Positions 14,657-25,400 of a stretch of 64,000 nucleotides of DNA are shown piece after piece. The position numbers and the translations under genes were made by a program. Source of the stretch: a virus; the IMG/VR virus record IMGVR_UViG_3300037807_000878, positions 92,429-156,428 of that record. One strand, given 5' to 3'. Numbering within the stretch: position 1 is the first letter of the stretch; each line of letters starts with the position of its first letter. Below the pieces are notes generated by a model that saw only the letters and a list, made by a program, of their open reading frames with translations, ran no database searches and was not told where the DNA came from.

Positions 14657-15859
14657 TTAGTATTCTGGTAAGCAAGCCGCTCCCACTATAGTACCAGAAG
14701 AATTTAAACCTGCCGTAGCGGTAGTCATGCCTTGAACGGTTAAATTACCAGCTATCGTCACATTACCCATAAAAGTAGTATTGGGACACTGTATTTTAAC
14801 ATCTGAGGCCGATATCGCCACAGTACCTCCGCTATTCAGCACTACTGTACTTGTCGCTGCAACAAGAATAGTGCTGGCATTAATCATTACTGTTCCTTCT
14901 GTGCCAGTTAGACCTCCTTTCATGGAAACAATAGGAGCTTGTAATGTAGCCATCTGCGTTAAGGGTTCTAGATCAAAACTTAAGGGAGCTGTTAATTTTA
15001 AAGCCTGTAATGCAGTCACTGGTTGACGTGCATTCGCCATCTCTGGTCCTGGTAGCCCTGACATGATAGAATAACCACCAGACTTAGTTGCTATTATTGC
15101 TGCTGTATTATTGAAATTTTGTAAATGAATAGGAGTAATCGGATTTGCTTCTATCTCCAAACTGGACATACCTAAATTTCCCTGCTCTGTATATACAAAC
15201 TGTCCCCAATTATCACTAGCCTTGGCTCTTACAAGGCGTGTATATTGTCCTGGTCTTGGTACCCCTGGCGGCGCAGCATTACCAATTAAGGGATGAGGTC
15301 CCCATGTTTCATGACCACTTTCAGTGAATAGGCTGTATCTCCAAGTTTCTACTTCTATGGAATTCGTTTCCCCCTCAACTTTTATATGACTGCTATTCGC
15401 TTTGAGCTCTATCCCGCCTGATTTATCTAAGAAAATAAACGACGACCGCTCTGGCATTTTAACACGCGGCCCTCCTATAACAACCTCACCTGGTGACATA
15501 GGGCGATTGAACCCCCCAACAACAGGGAGGTTAGCTGTTGCATCAGTAAGTGCAGATAAAACAGAACCTAAAATATAGATAAGCCCATGCATTGTTTCCC
15601 CTACTAAAACCTCTTCGTCTCTGTTAAACAGCCGAATAAAGCCTGCATTTGTTTTCGGATCATACGAGCCGGGCATCATCGGGATGTTATTTAACTCCGT
15701 AGCATCCTCTAATACAACTGTAAACAATCCACTATATACACTCTGTGGGATACCATTTTTTATAATAGGCTCAGCACCTTTTATCTTCCCATGCCATAGT
15801 TTTGCCCATTTAGGACCAGAAAAAGGAGCAGGAGCAGTAAAATTAGTAAGACGGGGCAT
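14657..15859 (-). CDS. Tail spike/baseplate beta-helix-like protein
   Basis: The frame extends to 15982, but the ATG at 15859 (MPRLTNFTAP) is the likely start; the extra N-terminus would overlap the reverse transcriptase gene and its promoter. The 400-residue product has an N-terminal OB-like region and a C-terminal half of short beta repeats (INASTILVAATSTVVLNSGG, then VTIAGNLTVQG) typical of the needle helix in gpV/gp5-type spikes. It probably forms the tail tip spike. It is divergent from the reverse transcriptase with 33 bases between. Confidence 0.65.
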   Translation of the reverse strand: MPRLTNFTAPAPFSGPKWAKLWHGKIKGAEPIIKNGIPQSVYSGLFTVVLEDATELNNIPMMPGSYDPKTNAGFIRLFNRDEEVLVGETMHGLIYILGSVLSALTDATANLPVVGGFNRPMSPGEVVIGGPRVKMPERSSFIFLDKSGGIELKANSSHIKVEGETNSIEVETWRYSLFTESGHETWGPHPLIGNAAPPGVPRPGQYTRLVRAKASDNWGQFVYTEQGNLGMSSLEIEANPITPIHLQNFNNTAAIIATKSGGYSIMSGLPGPEMANARQPVTALQALKLTAPLSFDLEPLTQMATLQAPIVSMKGGLTGTEGTVMINASTILVAATSTVVLNSGGTVAISASDVKIQCPNTTFMGNVTIAGNLTVQGMTTATAGLNSSGTIVGAACLPEY

Positions 15860-15879
15860 TTTAAAAATGTATATAACTA

Positions 15880-15887
15880 GGTATAAA
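15880..15887 (+). promoter_or_regulatory. GGTATAAA promoter of the reverse transcriptase
   Basis: AGGTATAAAA places TATAAA five bases before the ATG at 15893. There is no Shine-Dalgarno and no room for an upstream non-coding RNA in the same transcript. Confidence 0.6.
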
Positions 15888-15892
15888 ACCGT

Positions 15893-17074
15893 ATGACAGA
15901 ACGTTACAAGTCGCATATCATACCGAAACAAAATTCCAAAGGTTTCAGAATCATACATGAGTTTGCAGATATTAGCAAACACAAAGAAGCTTTAGGCTAT
16001 ATACGATCTTTTTATAAGGCGGTTCCTTTATTAGACCGAAATAACCGTAAAGTCTCTCTATATAACACTGTGCATGGTTACCCGTATGGTAATCCTAACA
16101 TGATCTCTCTATTACGGCGTTTCTTAAAAGAGGATGAATCTAAACCTAATAGTATCTTGTGCGGGTTCGATCTAACTAATTTTTATCATTTTATTACTAA
16201 AGCAAAACTTAAGAACTCAGCTTTTTCTAACTTAATGCCTCACTTAGACCAGGCTTTTGTCTCAATAGGGAATAGCATTGAAGTACTGTCGCAAGGGAGC
16301 CCGCTATCACAAGATATCTCTAATATGTGTTTACTGGAAACAGATCTTAAGATAATGGCCCTACTCAATACATTTAATACTTGGACTAAGAGAACAGAGA
16401 CGGTACTACTTAACCCAGGGAATATGTCTCAGCATTTTAACCTTCCATTAGATTACGAGTTTGAGCATAGGTACGACATACCTATTATATATAAAAGCGG
16501 TAGTAGCTATCTATCGAATTTAATTGGACCTGTAAAGGCAGCGAAAATAACTGCTATTTATGAGAAAAAGGAAGTAAGCGAGGTTTTGCGTGCTTCTTAT
16601 ATGAGATACGTGGACAATATTTATATCTTAGTTCGCGGTGTGGAAGATATACCTTCTTCTCTACTTAAGGACATAGCTACTGCCTTAACTACACGCAGTA
16701 AGACTTTTTTCCTTAAGAAGCAGTTTGATATAAATTATCGTAAAGATAGCGTCTCTTCTACAATGAGTAATAGAAAAATGCCTATTTTAGGTTTAAATGC
16801 TTCTAAGCGCCTTAAGTGCAGTAGATATTATCTTAATAACCTAAGAGCTGGCTTGTTTCAGTTTGCACAGGGACGCTGGGAAGATATTCCTCAAAGTTTG
16901 GTTTCGTCCGTAATCTATGCTCTATACGTAGACCCTCGTTCTCATAACCGTCTACGGAAATGTATGAAACTGATACGAGAAAAAGATCTATCTAAGGCGC
17001 CTAATGCAAAAATACTCATCTCTTTTACCGATACTAAAAATAAATTAACACATGAACTACCAAGCGCTTATTGA
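15893..17074 (+). CDS. Reverse transcriptase
   Basis: An RNA-templated DNA polymerase by motif content, 393 residues. Motif A is GFDLTNFYHFI with D93. Motif B is QGSPLSQDISN (134-144), combining the Q-G-x-P of retron/group II enzymes with the SQ ending typical of diversity-generating retroelement enzymes. Motif C is YVDN (239-242), where D241 is kept and the second Asp is Asn. Motifs D and E follow (KTFFLKKQF, then MPILGLNAS near 296-304) and a thumb with YYLNNLR. Motifs B and C are about 90 residues apart, longer than usual. There is no maturase or nuclease domain. It is co-transcribed with the next gene (23-base overlap). I see no template repeat, retron RNA or group II intron RNA around it. 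Confidence 0.88.
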   Translation: MTERYKSHIIPKQNSKGFRIIHEFADISKHKEALGYIRSFYKAVPLLDRNNRKVSLYNTVHGYPYGNPNMISLLRRFLKEDESKPNSILCGFDLTNFYHFITKAKLKNSAFSNLMPHLDQAFVSIGNSIEVLSQGSPLSQDISNMCLLETDLKIMALLNTFNTWTKRTETVLLNPGNMSQHFNLPLDYEFEHRYDIPIIYKSGSSYLSNLIGPVKAAKITAIYEKKEVSEVLRASYMRYVDNIYILVRGVEDIPSSLLKDIATALTTRSKTFFLKKQFDINYRKDSVSSTMSNRKMPILGLNASKRLKCSRYYLNNLRAGLFQFAQGRWEDIPQSLVSSVIYALYVDPRSHNRLRKCMKLIREKDLSKAPNAKILISFTDTKNKLTHELPSAY

Positions 17075-17711
17075 GTTTCAAATAGAGTGTCTAGACAAAT
17101 ACATAGAAAGAAAGGTAAGCTCTGACGAAAAATTAAAGGGCTTGGCAAGAAAGAGGATACTAGATGAGGAGGGAAATGCTTTACTGATTAATATGCCTAA
17201 ATATTATAAAATACTTTGTTTTACCTGTGGAATGATACGACCTCTTTATGCATCAAGGTTACCTGAAAAATCTAACCCCTCTATTGGGAGATTAAAAGAG
17301 ATCCTTGAAACGGCCTCTGCTACAAGATCTTTCTTACCCCGAAGTATAAATCTATCCAGTACTATATTTGCTTACTTAAACCCTTTTGAATTTCGTTGTT
17401 ACACTAATACCGCAAAGGTTATTTTATTTAAAACTAGGGGATCTTTAAAATTTCCTTATAAAACATCCATGCAGATAACAGAAGGAAAAGATGAAATCTT
17501 TTTATCTGATCCAGTAGAAAAAGATATGCACCTATTAATAGAAGAAATAGCTTACAGTTTTTATACGAGGATTAAACTAGATGAACTTAATAGAGAACAA
17601 GAGGTACAAGGTATACAAAACATAAGTACTATAAAAGAAAAAGATTATATTCCAGTAGAAAAAGGTTTAGATATAGAAGAACCTATAAAAAGTATAATCG
17701 AAAAGGCTTAA
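17052..17711 (+). CDS. Unknown partner of the reverse transcriptase
   Basis: A 219-residue charged protein in an operon with the reverse transcriptase, starting 23 bases before its stop in the +1 frame. The N-terminal third is helical; the middle (about 110-150) looks beta-rich (YTNTAKVILFKTRGSLKF). It is longer than the ~120-residue Avd protein of diversity-generating retroelements and shows no HEPN, nuclease or membrane motif. It meets the HNH gene convergently with four bases of overlap. Coupling implies joint function with the reverse transcriptase; the role is unknown. Confidence 0.8.
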   Translation: MNYQALIEFQIECLDKYIERKVSSDEKLKGLARKRILDEEGNALLINMPKYYKILCFTCGMIRPLYASRLPEKSNPSIGRLKEILETASATRSFLPRSINLSSTIFAYLNPFEFRCYTNTAKVILFKTRGSLKFPYKTSMQITEGKDEIFLSDPVEKDMHLLIEEIAYSFYTRIKLDELNREQEVQGIQNISTIKEKDYIPVEKGLDIEEPIKSIIEKA

Positions 17712-18052
17712 AATTCCCAGTCAAAACTACAGCTTGAACAAGCTATCTTCCTTTCCTCGCTGTCTACCCTCCACTCGGCTCCGCACCTCGTGCAATCGTT
17801 TGGGGGAACAGACATTAACCACTTTTGATAATCTTCCTCTGCTTTGTCATGTACAATTCGATGACATACATTACAAAGTAGAGCCAGATTAACAGCGTTA
17901 TTTAAATAACGCCACCCACGCCCTCTACCTCGTGTAACAATATGATGCACCTCTAATCTTTTTTTTGAGAAACAATGCTCACATCTATTACAAGCTCGTT
18001 TATATACATAAGCAATAGTTTTTTTGCTTAAGCCGTGTTGGGAATGCGTCAT
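17708..18052 (-). CDS. HNH endonuclease with extra zinc ribbon
   Basis: A 114-residue HNH nuclease. A zinc pair CNRCEHC opens the fold, followed by LEVHHIVTRG (catalytic His), NLALLCNVCHRIVH (Asn, second CxxC and final His). A second ribbon, CTRCG...CSSC, is fused at the C-terminus. Small phage HNH proteins serve in packaging or as homing endonucleases. It is convergent with the reverse transcriptase operon and its ATG overlaps the upstream stop (TAATG). Confidence 0.9.
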   Translation of the reverse strand: MTHSQHGLSKKTIAYVYKRACNRCEHCFSKKRLEVHHIVTRGRGRGWRYLNNAVNLALLCNVCHRIVHDKAEEDYQKWLMSVPPNDCTRCGAEWRVDSEERKIACSSCSFDWEF

Positions 18053-18444
18053 TAAAGCTCTATATAGTAAGCAGTGCCTGATATGAAAAACTGCCCACTG
18101 CTTTCAGTAGCCTGTAACATAAGGGTGGCTCCTTTTGTTAGTACAATAGGATTACTTAACGATAAAGAATTTACAACTGGAGTAGTACCCATATGCATTC
18201 CTTTTAAAAGATCATTTGATCCTGTATCCTCGCCATCAGTAAACCTGAAATCTCCAGTCGTGCTTGAGGCGCCAGCAAAGCAAGTTATAGTCCACCCCAA
18301 AAGTAATATTCTTTTACTAGCTGATGAGGGGGCAACTATAATAGAATTTGCTATTGGGACACTTCCATTTGTCTCTAAAGAAAAAGAAGCACATAAGGTA
18401 GGTTTTGCATTACCTGTTAAATCATTAATATTTCTAATAGTCAT
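18052..18444 (-). CDS. Small beta-rich virion-type protein
   Basis: A 130-residue Ser/Thr/Gly-rich protein. It aligns by eye with the C-terminal domain of the repeat protein at 2755-3471 (AP-SS-ASK, G-W/Y, ATESSGQFFISGTAYY versus ETSTQVYLTGVLYY). Both are likely small beta-sandwich decoration or fibre-tip domains. It abuts its neighbours on both sides in the leftward operon. Confidence 0.7.
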   Translation of the reverse strand: MTIRNINDLTGNAKPTLCASFSLETNGSVPIANSIIVAPSSASKRILLLGWTITCFAGASSTTGDFRFTDGEDTGSNDLLKGMHMGTTPVVNSLSLSNPIVLTKGATLMLQATESSGQFFISGTAYYIEL

Positions 18445-18770
18445 TATTTACCACCACATCCTTTACACCCTTTACCATTAGTGGGTTTAATAAGGAAGTA
18501 TTCTAATAACATTATAAACCAACTTGTGCCCGATGCTATACAGCCATCGAAAAAGAAATTCCCGGTTATGCCTTGTCCGCATAAGCTTACTATTAAACCT
18601 GCCCAGAAACCCACGCATAAGGGACAGTTAAAAAAGGTATGTAACGATCTCCAGGGTTTAAAGCCTCGTAACTTTTCATACCAAAAGCGCCTGAAGCCTT
18701 CAAAAATACTGCCTTTAGTTATTATAGCTGTAACGCCGAAACTGATTAAAGTAAAAGGGATGATGGACAT
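18444..18770 (-). CDS. Small membrane protein, DUF1360-like
   Basis: The ATG at 18770 (MSIIPFTL) is chosen because the upstream in-frame ATG at 18800 overlaps the preceding gene. About 108 residues with two or three hydrophobic helices, an FFNCPLCVGFWAG motif between them and a C-terminal CKGCGG. The CP-x-C-x-G-x-W/F motif is that of DUF1360-type membrane proteins, found in phages and bacteria with no settled function. The double CxxC may bind metal. Confidence 0.65.
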   Translation of the reverse strand: MSIIPFTLISFGVTAIITKGSIFEGFRRFWYEKLRGFKPWRSLHTFFNCPLCVGFWAGLIVSLCGQGITGNFFFDGCIASGTSWFIMLLEYFLIKPTNGKGCKGCGGK

Positions 18771-18774
18771 TATT

Positions 18775-19455
18775 TTAATTTGGAAGAATCTCTTTAACAC
18801 GAAGTAAATCTACTTTAGTATTCCATTTGGAAGCTAAAAATTTTATAGCATATAACGTAGATTCATCATAGTTTGCATCTTCTACCTTAAATTGTATAGC
18901 AGAAGAAGGCGCAGTCAAGCAATTTAAACCTAAAGAATGCAGATGCATTTGATGATCATATTGACCTAAACATACATTATTAAATGGAGGTTCGTATCTA
19001 TAACTGTCCACGCGCCAAGACCAAAGACAATCATCTAATACATGAGCTAAATGTCGGGAGGGGACTTCGTTTCCATCTATACTCTCCCAATTACCATGTA
19101 TAAAATACCCAATTGCCCCTATAGCGCCTATAGTTTTATCCCTTCGATGTTGCTGAAGGTAAGAAAAATAATCTTCAGTTATTATAGTCCCTGGAGCGAT
19201 TCTGGTTACCCAGTCGGCTTTAGGGTATAACTCGTATATCTTATTACGGTTTAAATAACCGCCAGCAAAAACTTTTGGGTTACACACAATAACTCTAGAT
19301 TCTTCTGTAGTCCATTTCTTAGCCTCTAGGTAAGAGTCATAGGTTTCAGGAAGAAGAACAAACCAAAAAGCTCTTCCCACACATTTTAAGAGACTCTCGT
19401 AGGTATTCTTTGCTGCAATACCCATCGAGCCTTTATCACACAGTATAACTTCCAT
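18775..19455 (-). CDS. Glycosyltransferase-like protein
   Basis: A 226-residue protein with GT-A-like features: an N-terminal strand-helix pattern, a central PKADWVTRIAPGTIITEDYF segment in the place of the donor-site acidic motif, and DHQMHLHSLGLNC near residue 168. No clean DxD is present, so the assignment is tentative. It directly follows the RNA polymerase gene (adjacent stop and start) and may be co-expressed with it. Confidence 0.55.
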   Translation of the reverse strand: MEVILCDKGSMGIAAKNTYESLLKCVGRAFWFVLLPETYDSYLEAKKWTTEESRVIVCNPKVFAGGYLNRNKIYELYPKADWVTRIAPGTIITEDYFSYLQQHRRDKTIGAIGAIGYFIHGNWESIDGNEVPSRHLAHVLDDCLWSWRVDSYRYEPPFNNVCLGQYDHQMHLHSLGLNCLTAPSSAIQFKVEDANYDESTLYAIKFLASKWNTKVDLLRVKEILPN

Positions 19456-22400
19456 CTAGAATTCACCTTTTGTACCTGGCTTATCCTTAAAATCACCTAA
19501 AAGCCAAGAGTTTATAGGGTTGATGCTGCGTATTTTGGCAACTGAGCCTTTTATAGCCGCCTCTGGAATAGCTGTTCTAGCTTCTCTTCTTGCAGATTGT
19601 GCCAAGAAATCATTACGTAACAAGGGTACTCTATTAGCCCCCTCTAAGCGTGCCGCATATTTTATGAGGGCGCCATTTTTGTTTAATTTATCTAATACTG
19701 CTATTTTCTCCATATCACCTGGCTCATACTTAAGAGAAGTTCCTGGATCTATTACACGCGCATGCTCAGTCAGGGAGCGACTTAAGACTTCGAAGTGTAT
19801 GGGGTTTAAGGAAATTCCATTAGAAGAATACAGGTTCCGCATGCTATTTGTCAAGTACTTTCTTGCCCCTAATAAGCCTTCTACTTCAAGTACTTTTCTA
19901 GGATGCCTTAATCCTGTAGTGAGTGCCTGTCCTCGTTCCACGCGTTGATCCTTTTTAACCAAAGGATTAACTATATCTGTAGCATGATATTTTCTATCAT
20001 CTACGTGTATGTCCCAGCCCCCACCTAACGCTTTCTCTACTTTGGTTACAAAACCTGTAGACTCGGCCACAGGAGCTTCATTAAAAAAACTATTAGGTAT
20101 CTTACCAAATAGGTTGTTTGCATCTCGTGCTAAGGTCTTAGGCCCTCCTTCTTCTGAACCCTTTCCTGAGTGAAAAACACGCATTAAACCTTGTGTAATA
20201 CTTTCACTAGTTACTTGAGCAGCTTCCGCGCCAACATGGTCTCCTATAGTTGGTAATCTAAACTGATCATTTAGACCGTGACATTTTACGCAAATACCTT
20301 GTACCGCTTCGCATGTTAATGGCGAGCGTACCAGGAACATCTTTTTCTTGTGTGTTTTTAAATATACCTCATCAATAGGAGAAGAACCATCCACTAGAAA
20401 ACGCCCTATTATGAAAGGGTCTGTGCGAGACAAGCTGATGCCTTTTGTTGTCAAACAGTCTTTTTCAGTTATAACAAGCTCCATTCCAGCATGTACTTCA
20501 TCCTTGCTTAGCTCCCCTCCTTTAGCAACGCCTCTTACTTTAGAAATCATTCCGCTTCTAGCTGCAAACTGAGTATTTATATAATCAGAAGCATTCATAC
20601 CTTGAGCATAACCAGTAGATAGAGAGTTGTCTTGTAAACCCTGTCCAGCTACTCCTTCCATGAAGCCAGGCGTGTATAGCATCTGCGTCAGATTACTCCA
20701 TTTCCCTTTTGCACCAGATCTCTTCATATCATAAAGGCGATTCTTATCGAAAAAACTTTTAAAGGTTTTTTGAGTTTTAGCCATACCCTTGTCTAAGTTA
20801 TCTGCGTACTTATTATCTTTACCGTATACATCTACTAGAGATGCGACCTGCTTATCTAAAGCCTTTGGTGTAGTAATATCATTTAAAGATATACTAAAGC
20901 CAGCAAGGTATACATACTTATTTCCTAAGTCTTTTAAGGTGTTTAAAAGATCGGCAGCTTTTGATGCACTCTCTTTATATATAGCTTTAATTAAGTCTTG
21001 AATAACGCCTTTATCCAGACTTTTCCCTTTTATAATGGAATGATATTTAGCTGGAATATTCTTGTATAAAATAGCCCAACCTAAGCTTACTTTTTTACCT
21101 TGTATAGTTACTTCATCGTTTAAAGTTATCTCGTTTTTTAGGAAAGAAGCCTCTGCTGCACTTAGATTTGTGTACGTTTTCTGTGAGCTCTTTCCTTTTT
21201 TACTCAATATATAAAGACCGAGGACAGCCTCGTTAGAAGGCATTGGCAAGATATTGCGATCAGGACCGAACAAAGAGTTGCTTGGCATCAGCTTTCTAGC
21301 TGCTTCAAGTCGTGCACCTTCTGTAACTGGAACATGCATATTCATTGTGTCCCATACAAAATAACCATAATCAGTAGCAAAGTTTTTGTAATCCTTAACG
21401 GTGATATCATACATATCAATAGTGCGCCCTGTCTTTCTGGAAGAAGTAATTAAGCCCCATCTAACGGCTTTGTTCTGTACTAATTTCATATATTCCCTAG
21501 GTAAAACTTCCAGCTCCTCATCTGTCATATGTGATAAAAAGAAATTGAAAGCTGCACGAGTCCATGGCTCATAGCCGAGTTCTATCCAATCGCTATAAGA
21601 TTTTAATGAATAAGCATAGCGTAATTTATTAGCTTTCATTTTTGAATCTATTCTAAATCGGGTAGTTTCAAGAATGAGCATACTTACAAAAGTAGGTACA
21701 GGGATAAAATCGTGTGCCTTTAAAGATATACTTAGTAGCTTGCTATCATCCAAGAAGGCCCGGCTTAGAGCAGAGAAATAGTGCGCATTCTTCAGGTAAA
21801 AATTCTTTACATCTAATTGTTTAAACTCTAAGCTATAGATAGAGCAGTTTTTAATTTTCTTCGAAGTGAATGTACCATCTACGCCAACGGACTGGACCAG
21901 CTTTGCTATGTCATCTAAGAAGGCTTTGTTCTTTGTTTCTCTTATAGCAAAAGAATCTTTATTAAGCATGATAGAGGCTTCAATTAGGCCAGACACAAAG
22001 GCTTCTCTTTCTTTTTTAGAAACACCTATTAAAAAAGAAGGGAGCCTTAACTCATCATTCAAGTAGACGTTAGAGTCTATCCAGTTTAAAATAAAAGGAC
22101 TAATGAAGCGGCCTTGTGTATCAAAATGAGCCTCTTTATACTCATTAACTAGCCTAGCTCTACCTTCTAGGAAAGTAGAATTGCTAAAAGTGTATCCCCC
22201 GACACGTTTTTTATTATTGCGCGTAGAGCCAGTAAAGAAACCTAGACTAGATATTAAATGCAGTCTTTCTTGTTCTGAGCGGCTATTAGATACGCCCTCA
22301 AACTTATTTGGATTAGCATACTCAATATCAAAAAGACGAGGGACACATAGAAAAGAAGCGTCGGCTGGTTTTGTTTTCTCAACTATATTTAACTCGGGAT

Positions 22401-25400
22401 TAAAACAAACCAAACTGTGGTTATCACTAACATTTAAAGTAATGTCGCCAGTAAGTTTTACCTCCCATTCTTCGCAGCCTTTATGTTTATGAAATTTAGT
22501 AACTTCTTTTAACTCTATCGTACCATCAGGTGCTATAGCAGGAACAGTCATTCCTTTAGGCACAGAGTATATCTCTTTATTAGCTTTTCTTTCTATGAGA
22601 TCTCCGTGAGGTATATCTGCAATATTGGTAGTAATACACAGTTTTGTTTTTACAATACTGTCGCCATTATCAATATTATACTCGCCAGGGGCACTTAGCC
22701 AAATATCGCCTATCATGGAATCCCCATCAAAATCAGCATTAAAGCCATGGATTACTAGGGGGTTAAGCATGATAGCCTGCCCTGGGACAACTCGACCCCA
22801 CTGCGACATAAAATTAAACTTATGTAAAGAGGGGTGTCGGTTAACCATTACGGGACGTTCTTTCATTACTTCGTCGAGCTGGTGACGCGCTACTGGTGTT
22901 CTATCTTTTATGGCCTCCAAAGCTTTAATGGGTGTGTACCCATTTTGCACCATTTTTCTAGTTATGAATGGTTTCATGATCTTGAAAGCCATGTCTTCTG
23001 GAACGCCTACATGATCTAACGGCAAGTTGGGGTCTACTGTAATAGTAGAACCACCACTTATGTCCTGTTTTTTCCGCATCATCTTCTGTTGTATTACACC
23101 TAACTTACCTCCTGATTTAGGGGCTAGCTGACGTAAGATACCTTTCTCAGATGCACGCTGTTTTAGCTGGAAAGATACAGGGTCTGTTGTACCAAACACT
23201 GCACCTGCGTGCTTGTATAGTTGCTCAATACGTGTACCTACTGTTTCGTCATCGTAAAAATCTAGAGCTTTTAAATTCTTCAATCCGTCGCTTTCTAATT
23301 TTAGAGACTGATAAAGCTCGTTTATAGGTGGATTTTGTACTGTACCAGTTGGCAAAATAGTCATCTGCCTGAATTTAGGAGGCAGAATAGGGAAAGCGTT
23401 TAGTACATACAACTCAGAAGGTTTTTTCCCTAATACTTTAATGTTAGATAAGAAGCGTATTTTTGTATTAGTATTATTTAAATCCCCCCATTCTTTATCT
23501 AAACCCTGTTGTTTTCCTTGTGCTCTTAATTCTTTTAACTGCTTATCTATATTTATAGCATCAAGCATAGTAGCAATAGCCTTCCCTCCAAAAAGAACAC
23601 CATCTTTAGATATAGTGCCATCCTCCGATACTTTAGTTTTTCCTTTTAGAATCGCATTGAAAACTTTTGTTGTGATACCCAATGTTTTTGTGATTGCTCT
23701 TTCAAAAATCGGATTAGGTATAGGCTCAGCTAAAGAGATGTGTGTCCATTTTGTTCCCGCATCACCTCCAGTTAGCGCAGGGTCATAAAAACCGCCCACC
23801 TCTGGTTTCATATCGCGTGAACGCATAAATTTAGCTTCACGGATCTCTCCGTTGCTCTGCTTAAGAATATCTTCTGTGGTAGAAGGCGTGAGTGCTAATG
23901 AATCCTTTGTCTTAAAAGTGTTTAAACCTAAAGCTTGCAAAGAAGATAAAAAGTTATCTTGCATAGCAGGGACTTTTGGATTAGGTAGCGGCATTCCGGA
24001 ATGCATAGCTCTCCAAAACTCATCGTTTTTTGTACCTTTTATATTCGCCATCTCGGCGAGATTCTTTCTTGCTCCGCCTGCCAATAAACTATAAAAGGAG
24101 AGGCCATCAATAGCCCTAGTTCCATTTGTTTCAGTCTTCTTTGGCTGCTCGTATTGAACATCGTAATAACCGGTCTCACCTGCTTTAATCTTCTTTCTTA
24201 CACTATGCTTGAGTTTATTAAAATAAAGCTGACCAACATGAACATTCGTCATGGTTTTTCCTGTTTCTGGGTCAGTTACCGTTTCTTCGTCGTGAATCCC
24301 TGAACGGGCTTGTTCTTGCTTAGCTATATTTACATGCCCCCTCTCGTCGAACTGCTTTAAAGCGTATATCTTCCCCTCTTTTTTTGCTATTTTACCCAAG
24401 GAACTTTCTATCATCTGGGATGGATTCATTCGACTTGGTATGCCATGCGGATTGAAGAGAACTTCTAAGGGACTCCCATCCGCGCCCACTGGCATCTGGG
24501 CATCAGCTACAATCTTAGTGATAATCCCTTTACCGCCATAGCGTGTAGCCATTTTATCCCCCTCTACAGCGGGTTCTTCTGTTTTAACAAAAACTTTATT
24601 ATGTTTATTGTCTTGATAAACCCGTGTAACAACCCCAGGTACATTTTTGTTATAAATAGGGCTTATATCGCGAGGAGCTAGTAATTGAGATATTTTTTTA
24701 TTTAGAGTAGATATAGCGGCTTGTGCTGGTGTTAACTCGCGTTTTTCATAAGCTAATATAAGCGGAATACCATATTCAACTATAGTGCCTTCTTTAATTA
24801 AACCATTATCATCGTAGTTTGCGAGATTCGTTATTGAAGCCGACCCTGGGAAGAGTGAAACATATGAACCTTTTCCTATTACAACATCTTTTCCTTTTTC
24901 AACTTCGAATTCTAGTAAATGTAGGGATGTTAGCTTCTTTGCCGCTCCCTCACTGACCACGAACCCATCTTCGAAATTATAACCTTTATAGGCTAAGAAC
25001 CCTGTTTTAAGATTAGTACCTAAAGCCAGTTTCCCGTCTTTAGAAAAAACTGAATCAGCTAAGCGTTGCCCTTTCTTTACACTATCTCCTGCTTTTACTA
25101 TTACATTTGTATCCATAAACGATTCAGTATTAAGCGGAAAATCAGAAGGATATTCATGATCTAACAAAGTCCCGTTAAGACTTTTTAGGACTATCTTGTC
25201 TTGCCTCACTGCTTGAATAGTACCTGATTCGATAGCAATAATATTACCTTGCATATCTACGCTAGGGAAATCTCTACTCCCTTTATTGCTATGCGTCTGC
25301 TCATACTGTGTAGTTACTAAAGGCGCCTCTCTATATTTAAGAGGTAATGATTGCGTATATTGTTTATTCCCTACATTAGCTCTTACCCCATAGGTTGAAC

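Noticed and set aside
15860-15982. N-terminal extension of the spike-like protein to an ATG at 15982
   Set aside because: It would overlap the reverse transcriptase start and its promoter, and the extension looks unlike the rest. The ATG at 15859 is the better start.
15000-19000. Diversity-generating retroelement template and variable repeats around the reverse transcriptase
   Set aside because: The SQ in motif B prompted a look, but I saw no near-identical ~100-base pair with adenine-biased changes and no Avd-sized partner. A full-genome repeat search would decide.
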